64,000 nt of DNA from Caballeronia humi (lineage in GTDB: Bacteria; Pseudomonadota; Gammaproteobacteria; Burkholderiales; Burkholderiaceae). Below the pieces are notes generated by a model. That model saw only the letters and a list, made by a program, of their open reading frames with translations, was not told the origin of the DNA and made no database searches. Position 1 is the stretch's first letter. Every line of letters starts with the position of its first letter. This document shows, one piece after another, positions 62,365 through 64,000 of the stretch. Location: contig NZ_FCNW02000027.1 of NCBI RefSeq assembly GCF_001544475.1, forward strand, positions 28,602 through 92,601, read 5' to 3'. A program made the position numbers and the translations under genes.

Positions 62365-62505
62365 ATGCAATTCGCTACCGGATTGCTTCTGCAACATCCA
62401 ATCGCGCGTTTCAGCGTACCTTCATCTAACGACCGACGACGCACGACCTTCCCGCGCAATGCAGGAACGCCGTATGCGTTATCGCGCGGTCAGCGAAACA
62501 TCTGA
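62365..62505 (+). CDS. possible small protein of 46 residues
   Basis: An open frame of 46 codons preceded by GGAGGGAGA six bases before its ATG, one of the best ribosome sites in the window. The peptide begins MQFATGLLLQHPIARFS and is basic toward the end (NDRRRTTFPRNAG). No family is known and codon use is less GC-rich than in neighbours. It lies in the 380-base gap between dacB and the GDSL lipoprotein gene. It may be a small gene, a leader peptide or chance. Confidence 0.35.
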   Translation: MQFATGLLLQHPIARFSVPSSNDRRRTTFPRNAGTPYALSRGQRNI

Positions 62506-62630
62506 TGAAGACGGGAAAGATTCGGTAAGCTGTCGCGACGCTGCATCCGCGGCGCGCGAGAACCGATAAACGCGGCGCACGACGTCGCGGCACTCACTAC
62601 AAGATTCACCAAAAGATGGAGACGAGGTCG

Positions 62631-63782
62631 ATGAGCAAGTACTACCTGACGCGCGGCAGCCTGCTGCGCCAAGCCCAGTTCGTTACCGCGAGCGCAGCGC
62701 TCGCCCTGCTCGCCGCGTGCGGCGGCGGCTCGGACGACAACAACTCGACGCCACCGGGCGGCGTCAAGCTGCAAGTCGTATCGTTCGGCGACAGCCTGTC
62801 GGACGTCGGCACGTATTCGCCCGTCGCGGCCAAGAACTTCGGCGGCGGCCGCTTCACGACGAATCCCGGCCAGGTCTGGACGCAGAACATCGCGCAGTAC
62901 TACGGCGACACGCTGACGCCCGCCGTGACCGGCGGCTTCGGCGTGCCGCTCGCGTCCGCAGGCGGCTTTGGCTATGCGCAGGGCGGCGCGCGGGTCAAGT
63001 TGCAGCCGGGTCTTGGCCACGCGGCGGCTAACGTGCCGAACTCCGATTACGCGCAGGCGACGACGATCCCCATCAACGATCAGGTGTCGAACTACATCGT
63101 CGCGCACGGCAGCTTCAATGGCGGACAGCTCGTGATCATCGGCGGCGGCGCCAACGACATCCTCTACAACCTCGGAGTGGCGCAGGCCGCAGCCGCCGCA
63201 GCAGCGGCCGGGCAGATCACGCCGGCCGCGGCGCTCGCCGCCGCAACGGCCGCGCAGCAGGCCGTCGGGCAGGCGGCGCTCGATCTGGCCGCTGTCGTAG
63301 GACGTGTCGTGCAGGCGGGGGCGACGCACGTCGTGGTGTCGAACGTGCCGAACATCGGCGCGACGCCGCAAGGGGTCACGAGTTCGGACAAGGGTGCGGC
63401 GCTGACGAAGGCATCGCAGGGCTTCAACCTCGCACTGCAAACCGCGCTGACGCAAACCGGGCTGATCTCGAAGGTAGTCTACGTCGACGCCTATGCAGCC
63501 GTCGATAACGTGACCACGAACTATCAGGCGCTCGGCTTCACGGTGTCGAACACCGGCACGGCGTGCAACCTGCAGGCGATGATCGCGGCAGCGACCAAGT
63601 CGGGGCAGGCGAATCCGTCGGCGTTCGGTACTTCGCTGTTCTGCTCGCCAGAAACGCTGACCGTCGCGGGCGCGGACCAGACGTACATGTACGCGGATAC
63701 CGTCCATCCGACGACACACCTTCATGCGCTCTACGCGCAGACCGCCGAGCAGGCGATCGCGAAGTCGGGCCTTGGGAAGTGA
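62631..63782 (+). CDS. GDSL/SGNH-family lipoprotein esterase
   Basis: A 383-residue protein. The lipobox is LLAAC near residue 28, then GGGSDDNNS as linker. SGNH block I is VVSFGDSLSDVGTYSP, block III is GGGANDILYN and block V is YADTVHPTTHLHAL, so Ser, Asn, Asp and His of the active site are seen. ATG 62631 is used because GGAGACGAGG lies directly upstream and overlaps an earlier ATG (62616). An Ala-rich helix follows block III. It is likely an outer-membrane or periplasmic esterase. Confidence 0.88.
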   Translation: MSKYYLTRGSLLRQAQFVTASAALALLAACGGGSDDNNSTPPGGVKLQVVSFGDSLSDVGTYSPVAAKNFGGGRFTTNPGQVWTQNIAQYYGDTLTPAVTGGFGVPLASAGGFGYAQGGARVKLQPGLGHAAANVPNSDYAQATTIPINDQVSNYIVAHGSFNGGQLVIIGGGANDILYNLGVAQAAAAAAAAGQITPAAALAAATAAQQAVGQAALDLAAVVGRVVQAGATHVVVSNVPNIGATPQGVTSSDKGAALTKASQGFNLALQTALTQTGLISKVVYVDAYAAVDNVTTNYQALGFTVSNTGTACNLQAMIAAATKSGQANPSAFGTSLFCSPETLTVAGADQTYMYADTVHPTTHLHALYAQTAEQAIAKSGLGK

Positions 63783-63805
63783 TTTGCGGTTAGCTGTTCG
63801 AGAGC

Positions 63806-63836
63806 AAAACGCCCGGTCTCGCGACCGGGCGTTTTT
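63806..63836 (+). terminator. rho-independent terminator after the GDSL esterase
   Basis: GCCCGGT pairs with ACCGGGC (7 bp, six-base loop), extended by AC/GT; AAAA precedes and TTTTT follows, 24 bases after the stop. Confidence 0.9.
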
Positions 63837-63915
63837 GCTTGTGCTGGCGACGCGTAGTTCCATACGTGGTCGGCGCGGCGGTTCAGGAACCTGCTGTTCG
63901 CTTGCCGGTCGAGCG

Positions 63916-64000
63916 TTGGCGCGGTTGGCGCGGTTGGCGCGGTTGGCGCGGTTGGCGCGGTTGGCGCGGTTGGCGCGGTTGGCGCGGTTGGCGCGGTTGG
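63916..64000. repeat. 9-bp tandem repeat running off the window
   Basis: More than nine perfect copies of TTGGCGCGG without interruption. The period is a multiple of three, so an open frame would not be broken, but no gene is seen here. It may extend further to the right. Confidence 0.95.

Overview
The window is high-GC chromosomal DNA from a beta-proteobacterium of the Burkholderiaceae, most likely Paraburkholderia or Caballeronia. The basis is G/C-rich third codon positions, the Burkholderia-type AcrAB/OprM pump operon, a tandem pair of aspartate:alanine exchangers and the general gene content. No rRNA, tRNA, CRISPR array, transposase or phage gene was seen. About 50 protein genes are supported, packed densely and mostly in short operons with 1-4 base overlaps.

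Left part (1-13.8 kb): the 5' end of one AspT-type exchanger followed by a complete paralogue, a divergent LysR regulator, a small ParB-like hypothetical gene, and then a complete four-gene DNA-repair cassette (ligase-associated exonuclease, ATP-dependent ligase, DEXH helicase, PdeM phosphoesterase) whose genes all overlap. Two MFS exporters follow. The 3' end of the second is repeated about three more times as decaying ~97-bp copies.

Middle (13.8-40.2 kb): homogentisate catabolism (fahA, hmgA) faces a degenerate EAL-domain protein. A polyol regulon is split over two strands: dalD-xylB-SorC-type regulator on the plus strand, and smoS-smoE-smoF-smoG-HAD phosphatase-smoK on the minus strand. 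The two promoters share a near-identical layout (TTGACW, 17-bp spacer, GATCAT, then a 34-bp operator with 29 identical positions), so they are probably one regulon. Between them lie a periplasmic catalase/ankyrin pair (katB-ankB), whose catalase has Ile where the distal-pocket Asn should be. To their right is a zinc-uptake operon (zur-znuACB) with a candidate Zur box and a His-rich tail on the ATPase. Next on the minus strand come a second xylulokinase-like gene, an AGE-family sugar isomerase and the glutathione-dependent formaldehyde genes adhC-fghA. A purine-type NCS2 permease with a clear terminator follows.

Right part (40.2-64 kb): an outer-membrane barrel protein; a Tat-exported PhoX-type phosphatase with a candidate Pho box; an RND efflux operon (MFP, pump, OMF) with a divergent AcrR-like repressor and a palindromic operator; an isochorismatase-family hydrolase; a CoxG-like membrane protein; a DUF427 protein; a small secreted protein; a DegP/MucD protease; and a QseBC/PmrAB-like two-component system with CTTAA-N6-CTTAA boxes in front of both the system and the protease gene. 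A lower-GC island holds an orphan type VI lipase effector (Tle4-like) overlapping a Tli4-like immunity gene that is frameshifted as given. The window closes with dacB, a possible 46-codon ORF, a GDSL lipoprotein esterase and a 9-bp tandem repeat running off the end.
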